Part shown: piece by piece, positions 11,377 through 19,157 of the stretch | Layout: each line of letters begins with the position of its first letter | Numbering within the stretch: position 1 is the stretch's first letter | Assembly (NCBI GenBank): GCA_934636045.1 | Contig: CAKTZP010000026.1 | Location: forward strand, 1-19,230 | DNA length: 19,230 nt | Reading direction: 5' to 3' | Source of the DNA: an uncultured Oscillospiraceae bacterium | GTDB taxonomy: Bacteria > Bacillota > Clostridia > Oscillospirales > Oscillospiraceae | Translations under genes and position numbers: made by a program | Notes under the pieces: model-generated | Told to the model about the DNA's origin: nothing | What the model saw: the letters and a program-made list of their open reading frames with translations, nothing else | The model's database searches: none

Positions 11377-12651
11377 TTACAACAGCACGATGGTGCTTTC
11401 TTCAATCTCCGCTTTGCCGTCTTTGACGGTGAGTGTCCCGCCGAGAGCGTTTGGATAGGTACCGTCCGCCAGCGGGACGGCGGCCGTTCCGGGCCTGCCG
11501 TGCAGGGGGAAGAGGCCGACGGCCTTGCCGGCAGGGCCTTCATAGACAGCGCAGACGAGACCCTGCGCGTCGTCGGTGTCGATATGGAACACCGCGTCGG
11601 TCGGGAGCCGATGCTTGAGCTCCCACAGCCTGCGCAGATAGGCGCTGATGTCCTTGCCGCTGTGCCAGTCGATCGGCTCGCGCTCGAACAGCGACGGCGT
11701 GTGCGTGGCGCAGACCTCCTGCCCGGCGTAAAGCAGTGTGGTGCCCTTCATAAAATAGCTCAGCGCCGTCCACGCCAGCAGCGATGCTTCGTCCGGGAAA
11801 CGGGCGGCAGCGCGCGCCTGATCGTGGTTTTCAAGGCAGCGCAGCTTATTGTACTCCGTGCGGAAGCTCAGCTCCTGCAGGTTGACCGCGTCGAAGAAGC
11901 GGCGCAGCGGCGCGCGCCCCTCGGTGCTGTCCTCGTACTCCGGCCAGAGGTCGTAGGGATAGAGAATGTCGAACGCGTCGAACAGCTCCGTATCCGTCGC
12001 GGCGTAGAAGCCCTGCTCGCGGAAGGCGCGGATGTGCGCCAGATGGACGCTCTCACCCAGCCAGATCGCGCCGGGGCGCACGCGCTCCACGGCCTTGCGC
12101 GCCGCCAGCCAGAATTCGACCGGCACGGTGCTGGCCACGTCGCAGCGGAAGCCGTCGACGATGCCCGCCCAGAAGCAGAGCGACTCGATCTGATAGTCCC
12201 AAAGCGCGCGGTTGGAGTAGTCCAGATCGACCACGTCCGTCCAGTCGCCGACCTTATTGCCGCGGCGGCCGTCGGGCTTGTAGTAGAAAAATTCCGGGTG
12301 CTCGCGCACGAGCGTCGAATCCGGCGACGTGTGGTTGTACACCACGTCGATGATGCACTTCATCCCGCGCTTGTGGATCTCGTCCACGAGCGCACGGAAA
12401 TCCTCCATCGTGCCGTACTCCGGGTTGACCGTGCGGTAGTCGCGGTTGGCATAGGGGCAGCCGAGCGAGCCCTTCTTGTTCTCCACGCCGATCGGGTGGA
12501 TGGGCATGAGCCAAAGAATATCTGTCCCCAGCGCACGGATGCGGTCAAGGTCGGGAATCACCGCCCGGAACGTGCCCTCCGCCGTGTGGCTGCGGACATA
12601 AAGCTCGTAGATCACGCTCCGCCGCAGCGAAGCGTCAGTCGTCAGCGCCAT
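11377..12651 (-). CDS. GH13 alpha-amylase-family glycoside hydrolase (424 aa)
   Basis: A (beta/alpha)8-barrel enzyme acting on alpha-glucosidic bonds. Conserved GH13 regions appear in order: region I DVVYNH (102-107), region II GFRCDVAS (D171 is the expected nucleophile), region III WLGESV (E200, acid/base) and region IV ENHD (H276, D277, transition-state stabiliser). LWLMPIHPIG and CPYANRDYRTVNPEYGTMEDF are typical of maltodextrin-type amylases and glucanotransferases. There is no signal peptide, so it is intracellular and probably processes imported or stored oligosaccharides; the exact specificity cannot be read. The start is the ATG at 12651 with GGAGG 7 nt upstream; in-frame codons before it lie in the leader of a good promoter. 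It is a single-gene unit. Confidence 0.92.
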   Translation of the reverse strand: MALTTDASLRRSVIYELYVRSHTAEGTFRAVIPDLDRIRALGTDILWLMPIHPIGVENKKGSLGCPYANRDYRTVNPEYGTMEDFRALVDEIHKRGMKCIIDVVYNHTSPDSTLVREHPEFFYYKPDGRRGNKVGDWTDVVDLDYSNRALWDYQIESLCFWAGIVDGFRCDVASTVPVEFWLAARKAVERVRPGAIWLGESVHLAHIRAFREQGFYAATDTELFDAFDILYPYDLWPEYEDSTEGRAPLRRFFDAVNLQELSFRTEYNKLRCLENHDQARAAARFPDEASLLAWTALSYFMKGTTLLYAGQEVCATHTPSLFEREPIDWHSGKDISAYLRRLWELKHRLPTDAVFHIDTDDAQGLVCAVYEGPAGKAVGLFPLHGRPGTAAVPLADGTYPNALGGTLTVKDGKAEIEESTIVLL

Positions 12652-12757
12652 GTTGGTACCTCCTGTTATTATCTTTTTGCAGGGCAGCTGCCCGCCTTGT
12701 CCGAATAATGTCCCGTCCGGCAGCGGCTGCTCCGGGCGCGGGAGATCGGTTTTCTTT

Positions 12758-12786
12758 ATCATAGCGGAACCTGCGCCGATTTGCAA
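12758..12786 (-). promoter_or_regulatory. Promoter of the GH13 gene
   Basis: On the minus strand TTGCAA (12786-12781), 17 bp, TATGAT (12763-12758). It implies a leader of about 100 nt. No catabolite-responsive element that I would trust is seen nearby. Confidence 0.65.
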
Positions 12787-12869
12787 GCCCCTTCTGCGCG
12801 GCGCGGCCGGAAAAGGGGAAGCATCACATAAAAAGCGACTGCGACCGGTTATGCGGCATAATTTGGGGA

Positions 12870-12898
12870 TTGCAAGTTACAAGGCTTTGTGGTATACT
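12870..12898 (+). promoter_or_regulatory. Promoter of the membrane protein operon
   Basis: TTGCAA (12870-12875), 17 bp, TATACT (12893-12898). It gives a leader of about 40 nt to the 15-codon ORF at 12943. Confidence 0.75.
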
Positions 12899-12942
12899 AA
12901 TAAAGTTATACTGGAAACATAACCCCTTGGAGGAGTTCATTT

Positions 12943-12990
12943 ATGACCTGCTTTACTATCCTGCCTGCAGCGCGGAGGGCGGCGCTATGA
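12943..12990 (+). CDS. 15-codon leader ORF coupled to the downstream gene
   Basis: The frame encodes MTCFTILPAARRAAL and stops at TGA (12988-12990), which overlaps the ATG (12987-12989) of the membrane protein gene in the order ATGA. GGAGGAG (12929-12935) lies 7 nt before its ATG, a better ribosome binding site than that of the main gene. The main gene's own SD (GGAGG, 12974-12978) is buried within codons 11-12 of this frame. The arrangement suggests that ribosomes finishing the leader restart at once on the main gene. Whether the peptide itself has a role is unknown. The frame is short and could be chance, but SD, spacing and overlap together are hard to ignore. Confidence 0.55.
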   Translation: MTCFTILPAARRAAL

Positions 12991-14009
12991 CGAAAAAACG
13001 CGGCTTTTGGCTGGGCGTCTTTTTGTGCCTGACGGCGGCGACCATCGTGATTCAGACCACGAGCCAAGGCTTCTCCTTTGCCGGCTTCGTGCGCTGCTGC
13101 AGAAACTCCAACGGCTTGCTGCTGCTGGCGGCCTTTGCCGCGATGCTGGGGATTATCTGCTGCGAGGGCGAAAGTCTGCGGATGATTTGCGGCCACCTCG
13201 GCTATCGCCGCCCGTTCCACCACGGGCTGGTATTCTGCGCAGCCGACCTGTTTTTTTCGGCCATCACCCCGTCCTCGTCCGGCGGTCAGCCCGTCTCGGC
13301 CTACTGCATGTACACCGACGATATTCCGATGGAGGTCGCCTCGGTCGCGCTGCTGCTCAATTTGATTATGTATGAGGCGGCGCTGTTTCTTGTCACGCTG
13401 ATCTGCGTGCTCATCAAGCCCGCACTGTTTCTGGCCTTTCCGGTCGGCGCGAAGGTGTTCGTGCTGGCGGGCGCGGTGATCCAGGGCGCGCTCTCCGTGC
13501 TGCTGGTCCTGCTGCTGTTCCGGCCAAGGCTGGTGCGCACCGTGGCAAACGCCTGCATTTCGCTCCTGACGCGCATTCATCTGATGCATAATGCGGAGGA
13601 AAAACGGAAGCGCCTGGAGTTCTGGCTCGAGCGCTACGCCGCCTGCGCCAATTCCGTGCGCGGTAACGCGCCGATGATGCTCAAGGCACTGGCGCTCAAC
13701 GTCGGGCAGCGTGTGTGCATGCTGCTGGTGTCGGCGCTGGTCTTCCTCGCGCTCGGCGGCCGGCCGCACGCCGCGCTGAACGTCTTTATCGGCCAGAGCT
13801 ATGTCTATCTCGGCTCCAACGCCGTGCCGCTGCCCGGCGCGGTGGGCGCGGCGGACTGGCTGTTCGTGTCGATCTGCGGCGAATTCTTCCCGGAGCCGGT
13901 GAGCTTCAATCTGCTCTCGCGCGGCATTTCATTCTACTGCAACGTAGCGATCTGCGGCCTGATGACGTGGGTCTGGCTCCTGCGCCATAAAAGGAAAAAA
14001 ACAGTCTGA
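12987..14009 (+). CDS. YbhN/LPG-synthase transmembrane-domain (UPF0104) membrane protein (340 aa)
   Basis: A polytopic membrane protein with about eight hydrophobic helices, of the family that includes the flippase half of MprF and YbhN/AglD-like proteins. Recognisable marks are ESLRMICGHLG after the second helix, SAITPSSSGGQPVSAYCMY (the conserved TPS-x-GGxP motif) and the late segment SNAVPLPGAVGAADW, which corresponds to the P-x-PG-x-G-x-E/D motif. It lacks the soluble lysyl-transferase domain of MprF, so a lipid or polyprenyl-lipid flipping or transport role is inferred, not shown. The start at 12987 has GGAGG 8 nt upstream and overlaps the stop of the leader ORF. The stop is 19 bases from the next membrane protein, so the two form an operon. 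Confidence 0.85.
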   Translation: MTKKRGFWLGVFLCLTAATIVIQTTSQGFSFAGFVRCCRNSNGLLLLAAFAAMLGIICCEGESLRMICGHLGYRRPFHHGLVFCAADLFFSAITPSSSGGQPVSAYCMYTDDIPMEVASVALLLNLIMYEAALFLVTLICVLIKPALFLAFPVGAKVFVLAGAVIQGALSVLLVLLLFRPRLVRTVANACISLLTRIHLMHNAEEKRKRLEFWLERYAACANSVRGNAPMMLKALALNVGQRVCMLLVSALVFLALGGRPHAALNVFIGQSYVYLGSNAVPLPGAVGAADWLFVSICGEFFPEPVSFNLLSRGISFYCNVAICGLMTWVWLLRHKRKKTV

Positions 14010-14028
14010 CGCTGTTGGAGGGCTCCCT

Positions 14029-14760
14029 ATGAACGTTCTTTTAAAGCTGGCCTTTCTGTTTTTCGTCGGCTCGGTGGCCGGCTGGTGCATCGAGGTCATC
14101 TTCCGCCGCTTTTTCTCCTCGGCCAATCCGGAGCGCAAGTGGATCAACCCCGGCTTCTGTACAGGCCCCTATCTGCCGCTCTACGGCAGCGGCCTTTGCA
14201 TCCTGTATCTGGTCGCCTCGCTGGAGGAGCGCCCGCTGCTGGAAAATTCCGTGGGCAACAAGCTCCTCGTCATTGTTCTGATGGCGCTGCTCATGACCCT
14301 GATCGAGTACATCTCCGGCATGCTGTCGCTGAAGATCAACAAGGTGCGCCTTTGGGATTACACCAACCAGTGGGGCAACATCGAGGGTGTCATTTGCCCG
14401 AAGTTTTCCCTGATCTGGGGTCTGTGCGGCGCGGCGTATGACTTCCTGGTGCACCCGTACATCAAAGACGCGCTCGTCTGGCTCAGCCGCAACCTTGCGT
14501 TTTCCTTCTTCATCGGTGCATTTTTCGGCGTGTTTATCATCGACGTGGTGCACTCACTGCAAATTGTTACGAAGCTCAAGCACTTTGCCGAGGAAAACGA
14601 TGTCATCATCCGCTTTGAAAACACAAAGGCGCAGATCCGCCGCAGCCACGAGCAGCGCGCGGAAAAATACCATTTCTTCCGCCCCTTCTCGTCCAGCCGC
14701 CCCCTCCCCGAACTCCTGCGCGAGCTCCGCGATTCGCTGGAGGAGCGAAAGAAGAAGTAA
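14029..14760 (+). CDS. CmpB-type putative ABC transporter permease (PF06541-like, 243 aa)
   Basis: A membrane protein with about five hydrophobic segments in the first 180 residues and a charged cytoplasmic tail rich in Arg, Glu and Lys. The order FLFFVGSVAGWCIEVIFRR, then NPGFCTGPYLPLYGSG, then LIEYISGMLSLKINKVRLWDYTNQWGN is typical of the family annotated as putative ABC transporter permease (ABC_trans_CmpB). The name is historical; no ATPase lies nearby, and the true function is unknown. WDY and GN-x-EG-x-ICPKFSL are its most conserved parts. The ATG at 14029 has GGAGG 7 nt upstream. It follows the YbhN-like gene by 19 bases, and both end at the terminator at 14859. Confidence 0.85.
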   Translation: MNVLLKLAFLFFVGSVAGWCIEVIFRRFFSSANPERKWINPGFCTGPYLPLYGSGLCILYLVASLEERPLLENSVGNKLLVIVLMALLMTLIEYISGMLSLKINKVRLWDYTNQWGNIEGVICPKFSLIWGLCGAAYDFLVHPYIKDALVWLSRNLAFSFFIGAFFGVFIIDVVHSLQIVTKLKHFAEENDVIIRFENTKAQIRRSHEQRAEKYHFFRPFSSSRPLPELLRELRDSLEERKKK

Positions 14761-14812
14761 AATTGCACTCAGAAACCGCATATAATTTTGATATTTCAAA
14801 AAGCTCCTGTTA

Positions 14813-14849
14813 TGTCATTGCGAGGCCCGGAACGGGCCGCGGCAATCCG
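14813..14849 (+). repeat. Hairpin element, single half
   Basis: TGTCATTGCGAGG, then GCCCGG-AAC-GGGCC, then GCGGCAATCCG. It corresponds to one half of the 126-bp element and sits just before the terminator. Confidence 0.75.
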
Positions 14850-14858
14850 ATTTCCCTA

Positions 14859-14893
14859 CCCCTCCACCCAAGCTTGGCGGAGGGGTTTTCTTT
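14859..14893 (+). terminator. Terminator of the YbhN-like/CmpB operon
   Basis: CCCCTCC (14859-14865) pairs with GGAGGGG (14879-14885), with further inner pairs CC/GG around AAGCTT after one mismatch. TTTTCTTTT follows. Confidence 0.85.
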
Positions 14894-14902
14894 TAAAATA
14901 TT

Positions 14903-14924
14903 CCAAAATTGTTTACAATTTGGG
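14903..14924. promoter_or_regulatory. Candidate MarR operator 1 (upstream of -35)
   Basis: The inverted repeat AAATTG-TTTA-CAATTT (14906-14921) extends by CC/GG after one mismatch. It ends 3 bp before the -35 box of the marR promoter. It shares the half-site AATTG/CAATT with the second dyad at the start region. Confidence 0.5.
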
Positions 14925-14926
14925 TA

Positions 14927-14955
14927 TTGACTTCGCGAGGAAGAAGTCTTAGAAT
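14927..14955 (+). promoter_or_regulatory. Promoter of the marR-ABC exporter operon
   Basis: TTGACT (14927-14932), a 17-bp spacer and TAGAAT (14950-14955). It is flanked by two AATTG/CAATT dyads, which suits autorepression. Confidence 0.85.
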
Positions 14956-14970
14956 TGGAACGTTCAATTT
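14953..14970. promoter_or_regulatory. Candidate MarR operator 2 (over the start region)
   Basis: AATTGGAACGTTCAATTT is centred on the perfect palindrome GAACGTTC, with 7 of 9 positions paired. It overlaps the -10 box and the expected transcription start, so a bound protein would block RNA polymerase. Confidence 0.45.
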
Positions 14971-14997
14971 TAGAATAATCGGAAGGAGGCAAAGTCC

Positions 14998-15501
14998 ATG
15001 AAAGGGCCGCAAATGGCAAGCTTTGCCAAAAAATTTACCCGCGTTTACAATGCGATGATGCAGCCGTTGTGCGAGGAGCTGAACATGCCGGAAACGGCAG
15101 TGGATATCCTCATGTACTTCGCAAACAACCCCGAGCTGAACACGGCGCGCGACGCCTGCCGCTTTAAATTCCTCAAATCCGGCATTGTCTCGTTCCACAT
15201 CGACCGCATGGTCAACGAAGGACTGCTCGAGCGCCGCTCCGAGCCGGGCGACCGCCGCGTCTGCCGCCTCGTCTGCACGGAAAAGGCGCAGCCCATCGTC
15301 GAAAAGGGGCGCGCGCTGCAAATGCAATTCGGCCGCGCGATTACCGCAGGGCTGAACAAGGCGACGCTGGAGACCATGAAATACGCACTGCAAACCATCA
15401 ATGGCAATCTGGAACAGCTGCTGCGCGAGCATGCCGCAGCTGCCCCCGGGCCGCGCCCGGCGGACGCGACCCGGACGGAAACGGAGGAAAAACTATGCTG
15501 A
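14998..15501 (+). CDS. MarR-family winged-helix regulator (167 aa)
   Basis: Probably a dimeric repressor of the exporter operon. The winged helix covers about residues 30-105: TAVDILMYFANNPELNTARDACRFKFLKSGIVSFHIDRMVNEGLLERRSE is the HTH, and PGDRRVCRLVCTEKAQPIVEKG is the wing, with the DxR motif usual in MarR proteins. Helices at both ends would form the dimer interface. The last 25 residues are low-complexity (Ala, Pro, Arg, Glu). AAGGAGG stands before the ATG at 14998. The stop overlaps the ABC gene start by 7 bases (15495-15501), so expression is coupled. Placement before an exporter pair and the dyads at the promoter point to inducible autoregulation, with an unknown ligand. Confidence 0.9.
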   Translation: MKGPQMASFAKKFTRVYNAMMQPLCEELNMPETAVDILMYFANNPELNTARDACRFKFLKSGIVSFHIDRMVNEGLLERRSEPGDRRVCRLVCTEKAQPIVEKGRALQMQFGRAITAGLNKATLETMKYALQTINGNLEQLLREHAAAAPGPRPADATRTETEEKLC

Positions 15502-17252
15502 AACTACTCAGAAAAATGCGGCGGCGCGAGCTCATTATGGCCGTGCTCTGCGCGCTGCTGGTGCTGGGGCAGATCTATTTTGAGCTGACCCTGCCCGATT
15601 ATATGAAGGAGCTGACGAGCCTCATCACCGCGCAGGGCACGCAGACCTCGGACATCTGGCGTGTTGGCCTCAAGATGCTCGGCTGCACCTTTGCCAGCGC
15701 TGCTCTGGCAGTTGCCTGCGGCTTTCTGGCGGCCAAGGCCGCCGCAGGCTTCAGCTATTCCACGCGGGAGCGCCTGTTCCACCATGTGATGGATTTCGGC
15801 AAAGAGGAGCTGCAGGATTTCTCCATCCCGAGCCTTATCACCCGCACCACCAACGATATTACGCAGCTGCAAATGATCGTTGCAATGGGTCTGCAGCTGA
15901 TCATCAAGGCGCCCATTATGGCCGTCTGGGCGCTGATCAAAATTCTCAACCGGAGCTGGGAGCTTTCGCTTGTTACCGGCGCGTTCGTCGTGGTCATCTG
16001 CGCCACGGTGCTGACCGTTGTGGTTATCTGTGTGCCGCGCTTCCGCATCGTCCAGCGCCTGACCGATAAGATCAACCGCGTTGCGCGCGAAAATCTGACC
16101 GGCATCAATGTGGTTCACGCCTTCAACGCCGAGAAGTACCAAAACGAAAAATTCGACGTGCCCAACACGGAAATGATGAACACGCAGCTGAAAAATCAGC
16201 GCCTTATGTCCGTCATGCAGCCGATGATGATGCTTGGCATGAACGGCCTGACGCTGGCCATCTATTGGGTCGGCGCGGCGCTCATCAATCAGATCTCCGC
16301 CGGCAATCTGCAAGGCCGCCTCGATATGTTCAGCGAGGTCATCGTCTTCAGCACCTACGCAAGCTATGTTGTTATGTCGTTTATGATGATGATCCTGATT
16401 TTCATGATGCTCCCGTCCGCGCAGGTCTCGGCCGAGCGTATCAATGAGGTGCTCGACCGCCATGTGGACGTTGCCGAGGGCACGGCCACGCGCGGCACGG
16501 AGACCGGCACGGTCGAATTCCGCGATGTTTCCTTCCGCTATCCCGGCGCGGCCGAGCAGGAGCTCAGCCACATCAATTTCCGCGTTGAGCAGGGGCAGAC
16601 CCTCGCCATCATCGGCGCGACCGGCAGCGGCAAGACCACGCTCATCAGCCTCATCCCGCGCTTTTATGACGCCACGCAGGGCGAGGTGCTCGTTGACGGC
16701 GTGGATGTCCGCGACTACAGCTTTGACGCGCTGTATGACCGGCTGGGCTACGTCACCCAGAAGGCCGTCCTGTTCTCCGGTTCCATCCGCGAGAACGTCC
16801 TCTTCGGCGAAAGCGGCGCCCCGGCCACGGACGCGACGGTGAACGACGCCATTGCCCTTTCGCAGGCAGCGGAATTTGTCGACAAGCTGCCCGAGGGCAC
16901 GGACTACCACATCGCCCAGCTCGGCCGCAACGTCTCCGGCGGGCAGAAGCAGCGCCTTTCCATCGCCCGTGCGCTGGCGCGCAAGCCGGAAATCCTGATT
17001 TTCGACGACAGCTTCTCCGCGCTGGACTATAAAACCGACGCGACCCTGCGCGCCGGACTCGAAAAGCAGCTGCATGACACCACAAAGATCATTGTCGCAC
17101 AGCGCATCAGCACCATCCGCCACGCCGACCAGATCCTCGTCCTCGACCGCGGCGAGATCGCCGGACTCGGCACGCACGAGCAGCTGATGAACACCTGCGC
17201 GGTCTACCGCGAAATCGCGACCTCCCAGCTCAGCGCTGCGGAGCTTGCCTGA
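15495..17252 (+). CDS. ABC exporter half-transporter, degenerate-site subunit (585 aa)
   Basis: A type I exporter subunit with six membrane helices (about 15-320) fused to an ATPase domain. The Walker A GATGSGKTT is at 374-382 and the signature VSGGQ at 480-484. Walker B is IFDD: D504 is normal, but D505 replaces the catalytic Glu. The switch His is also replaced, by Gln (AQRIST, Q536). Both changes mark the non-hydrolysing site of heterodimeric exporters such as BmrCD, LmrCD and TM287/288, and this is the BmrC/TM287-like half. GGAGG lies 7 nt before the ATG. It overlaps the marR stop and is followed by its partner after 14 bases. Substrate is probably a drug or other amphipathic compound; this cannot be told from the sequence. 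Confidence 0.94.
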   Translation: MLKLLRKMRRRELIMAVLCALLVLGQIYFELTLPDYMKELTSLITAQGTQTSDIWRVGLKMLGCTFASAALAVACGFLAAKAAAGFSYSTRERLFHHVMDFGKEELQDFSIPSLITRTTNDITQLQMIVAMGLQLIIKAPIMAVWALIKILNRSWELSLVTGAFVVVICATVLTVVVICVPRFRIVQRLTDKINRVARENLTGINVVHAFNAEKYQNEKFDVPNTEMMNTQLKNQRLMSVMQPMMMLGMNGLTLAIYWVGAALINQISAGNLQGRLDMFSEVIVFSTYASYVVMSFMMMILIFMMLPSAQVSAERINEVLDRHVDVAEGTATRGTETGTVEFRDVSFRYPGAAEQELSHINFRVEQGQTLAIIGATGSGKTTLISLIPRFYDATQGEVLVDGVDVRDYSFDALYDRLGYVTQKAVLFSGSIRENVLFGESGAPATDATVNDAIALSQAAEFVDKLPEGTDYHIAQLGRNVSGGQKQRLSIARALARKPEILIFDDSFSALDYKTDATLRAGLEKQLHDTTKIIVAQRISTIRHADQILVLDRGEIAGLGTHEQLMNTCAVYREIATSQLSAAELA

Positions 17253-17266
17253 AGGAGGCGAATACC

Positions 17267-19051
17267 ATGCATCCTATGAACCGTTCCATGGAAAAGGGCG
17301 ATCTCGGCGAGGCCCTGCACAAAATGAGAAATTATATGCGTCCCCGCGACCTCGTTGCGACGCTCATCGCGCTGCTGCTGGCCGCACTCGGCGCGGTGCT
17401 GACCATCATCGGCCCGGATAAGGTCGGCGATATCACGAACCTGATGGCCGACGGTCTGCTCAGCGGCATCGACATGGCCGCCATTGCCCGCATCGGCATC
17501 TTCCTTGCCGTCATCTACGGCGTCAGCGCCGTTTCGACCTTCTCGCAGCACTATATCATGGCGACCGTAACGCTGAAGCTCTCGAGAAAGATGCGCAGCG
17601 AGCTGTCGCAAAAGATCAACCGCGTGCCGCAGAAGTATTTTAATACCACCTCGCAGGGCGATATTCTCAGCCGTATCACCAACGACGTTTCGACCCTCCA
17701 GCAGGCGCTGACCAACAGCATGCCCACCGTCATCAGCGCCTCAACGCAGTTTGTCGGCTGCCTGATCATGATGTTCGTGACCGAATGGCATCTGGCGCTG
17801 ACCTCGCTGGGCGTCACCCTGGTCGGTCTGCTCGTCATTCTGCTGATCATGAGCCGCTCGCAGCGCTACTTCCGCGAGCGCCAGCAGAGCCTCGGCAGCC
17901 TGAACGGCTATGTTGAGGAAATGTACTCCGGCCACGAGGTCGTGCGCATCTCCCGCGCGGGAAAGCATGTCAAGCAGCGCTTCGGCGAGCTCAACGACAC
18001 CGTCTATGCGGCCAACTGGAAATCACAGTTCCTCTCCGGCATGATGCAGCCGCTCATGAGCGTGATCGGCAACATCGCCTATGTTGCCGTGTGCGTCCTT
18101 GGCTCGGTGCTGACCATCAACGGCACGATTCAATTCGGTGTCATTGTCTCGTTTATCATCTACGTCCGCCTCTTCACCTCGCCGCTGACGCAGATTGCAC
18201 AGAGCATGACGAACCTGCAAACCGCCTCAGCCTCGGCCAATCGCGTCTTTGAGTTCCTCGAGAGCGAGGAGCTGGAGGACGAAAGCGGCAAGCTGACCGA
18301 GCTGCCTGTTGTCCGCGGTGCGGTCACGTTCGACCATGTCCGTTTCAGCTATCCCGACACGCCCGATAAGATCATCATCCACGATTTCTCCGCTGACGTT
18401 CACCCCGGCCAGAAGGTCGCCATCGTCGGCCCGACCGGCGCGGGCAAGACGACCATGGTCAACCTGCTCATGCGTTTTTATGAGACCTGCGGCGGCAGCA
18501 TCCGCATCGACGGCGTGCCCATCTCCGACCTGCGCCGCGAGAGCGTCCACAACCTGTTTGGTATGGTGCTGCAGGACACGTGGCTCTTTGAGGGCACGGT
18601 GCGCGAGAATCTGGTCTATAACCTGCACGGCATCACCGACGAGGCGCTCGAGCGCGTCTGCCGCGCCTGCGGGCTGGACAAATTCGTCCATTCGCTGCCC
18701 AAGGGCTTCGATACCGTCCTGTCCGACAGCACGACGATCTCTGCCGGCCAGAAGCAGCTGCTCACCATCGCCCGCGCCATGCTGCAAAACGCGCCGATGC
18801 TGATCCTCGACGAGGCCACCTCGTCCGTCGACACCCGTACGGAGCTGCTGATCCAGCGCGCGATGGATGAGCTGACCAAGGGCAGAACCAGCTTCGTCAT
18901 TGCCCACCGCCTTTCGACGATCAAAAACGCCGACCTCATCCTTGTTATGCGCGACGGCGACGTCATCGAAAGCGGCAACCACGAGGCCCTCATGGCCAAG
19001 GGCGGCTTCTACGCCGACCTGTATAACAGCCAGTTTGAACAGTCGGCCTGA
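17267..19051 (+). CDS. ABC exporter half-transporter, catalytic-site subunit (594 aa)
   Basis: The partner of the preceding protein: six membrane helices (about 35-330), then an ATPase domain with Walker A GPTGAGKTT (388-396), Walker B LILDEATSSVD with catalytic E516, and switch H547 in IAHRLST. Its signature motif is ISAGQ (491-495) in place of LSGGQ. In a head-to-tail dimer this weak signature faces the Walker motifs of the other subunit, so both defects fall in the same ATP site while the second site is intact. This is the pattern of BmrD/TM288. The ATG at 17267 has AAGGAGG upstream; an ATG at 17276 is a less likely alternative. No clear terminator is seen between the stop and the tRNA-Pro promoter. 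Confidence 0.94.
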   Translation: MHPMNRSMEKGDLGEALHKMRNYMRPRDLVATLIALLLAALGAVLTIIGPDKVGDITNLMADGLLSGIDMAAIARIGIFLAVIYGVSAVSTFSQHYIMATVTLKLSRKMRSELSQKINRVPQKYFNTTSQGDILSRITNDVSTLQQALTNSMPTVISASTQFVGCLIMMFVTEWHLALTSLGVTLVGLLVILLIMSRSQRYFRERQQSLGSLNGYVEEMYSGHEVVRISRAGKHVKQRFGELNDTVYAANWKSQFLSGMMQPLMSVIGNIAYVAVCVLGSVLTINGTIQFGVIVSFIIYVRLFTSPLTQIAQSMTNLQTASASANRVFEFLESEELEDESGKLTELPVVRGAVTFDHVRFSYPDTPDKIIIHDFSADVHPGQKVAIVGPTGAGKTTMVNLLMRFYETCGGSIRIDGVPISDLRRESVHNLFGMVLQDTWLFEGTVRENLVYNLHGITDEALERVCRACGLDKFVHSLPKGFDTVLSDSTTISAGQKQLLTIARAMLQNAPMLILDEATSSVDTRTELLIQRAMDELTKGRTSFVIAHRLSTIKNADLILVMRDGDVIESGNHEALMAKGGFYADLYNSQFEQSA

Positions 19052-19111
19052 GCTTCGGGACGTCAAAAGCCTTGCGCGAAAAAACTTTTTCAGAAAAAAT
19101 GTAAAAAACAC

Positions 19112-19140
19112 TTGCAAAACTCGCCGCAATATGATAAAAT
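19112..19140 (+). promoter_or_regulatory. Promoter of tRNA-Pro
   Basis: TTGCAA (19112-19117), a 17-bp spacer and TAAAAT (19135-19140), 18 bases before the tRNA. Confidence 0.8.
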
Positions 19141-19157
19141 ACCCGAGCAATCGAAAT

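Noticed and set aside
12652..12786. N-terminal extension of the GH13 enzyme
   Set aside because: The in-frame ATG codons at 12762 and 12786 lie in the -10 and -35 boxes of the promoter; GGAGG before 12651 marks the true start.
15504..17177. 557-codon antisense frame under the first ABC gene
   Set aside because: The plus strand encodes a complete ABC exporter with all motifs in place. The antisense frame is rich in Asp, Glu, His and Arg, as expected from reading GC-rich codons backwards, and has no SD.
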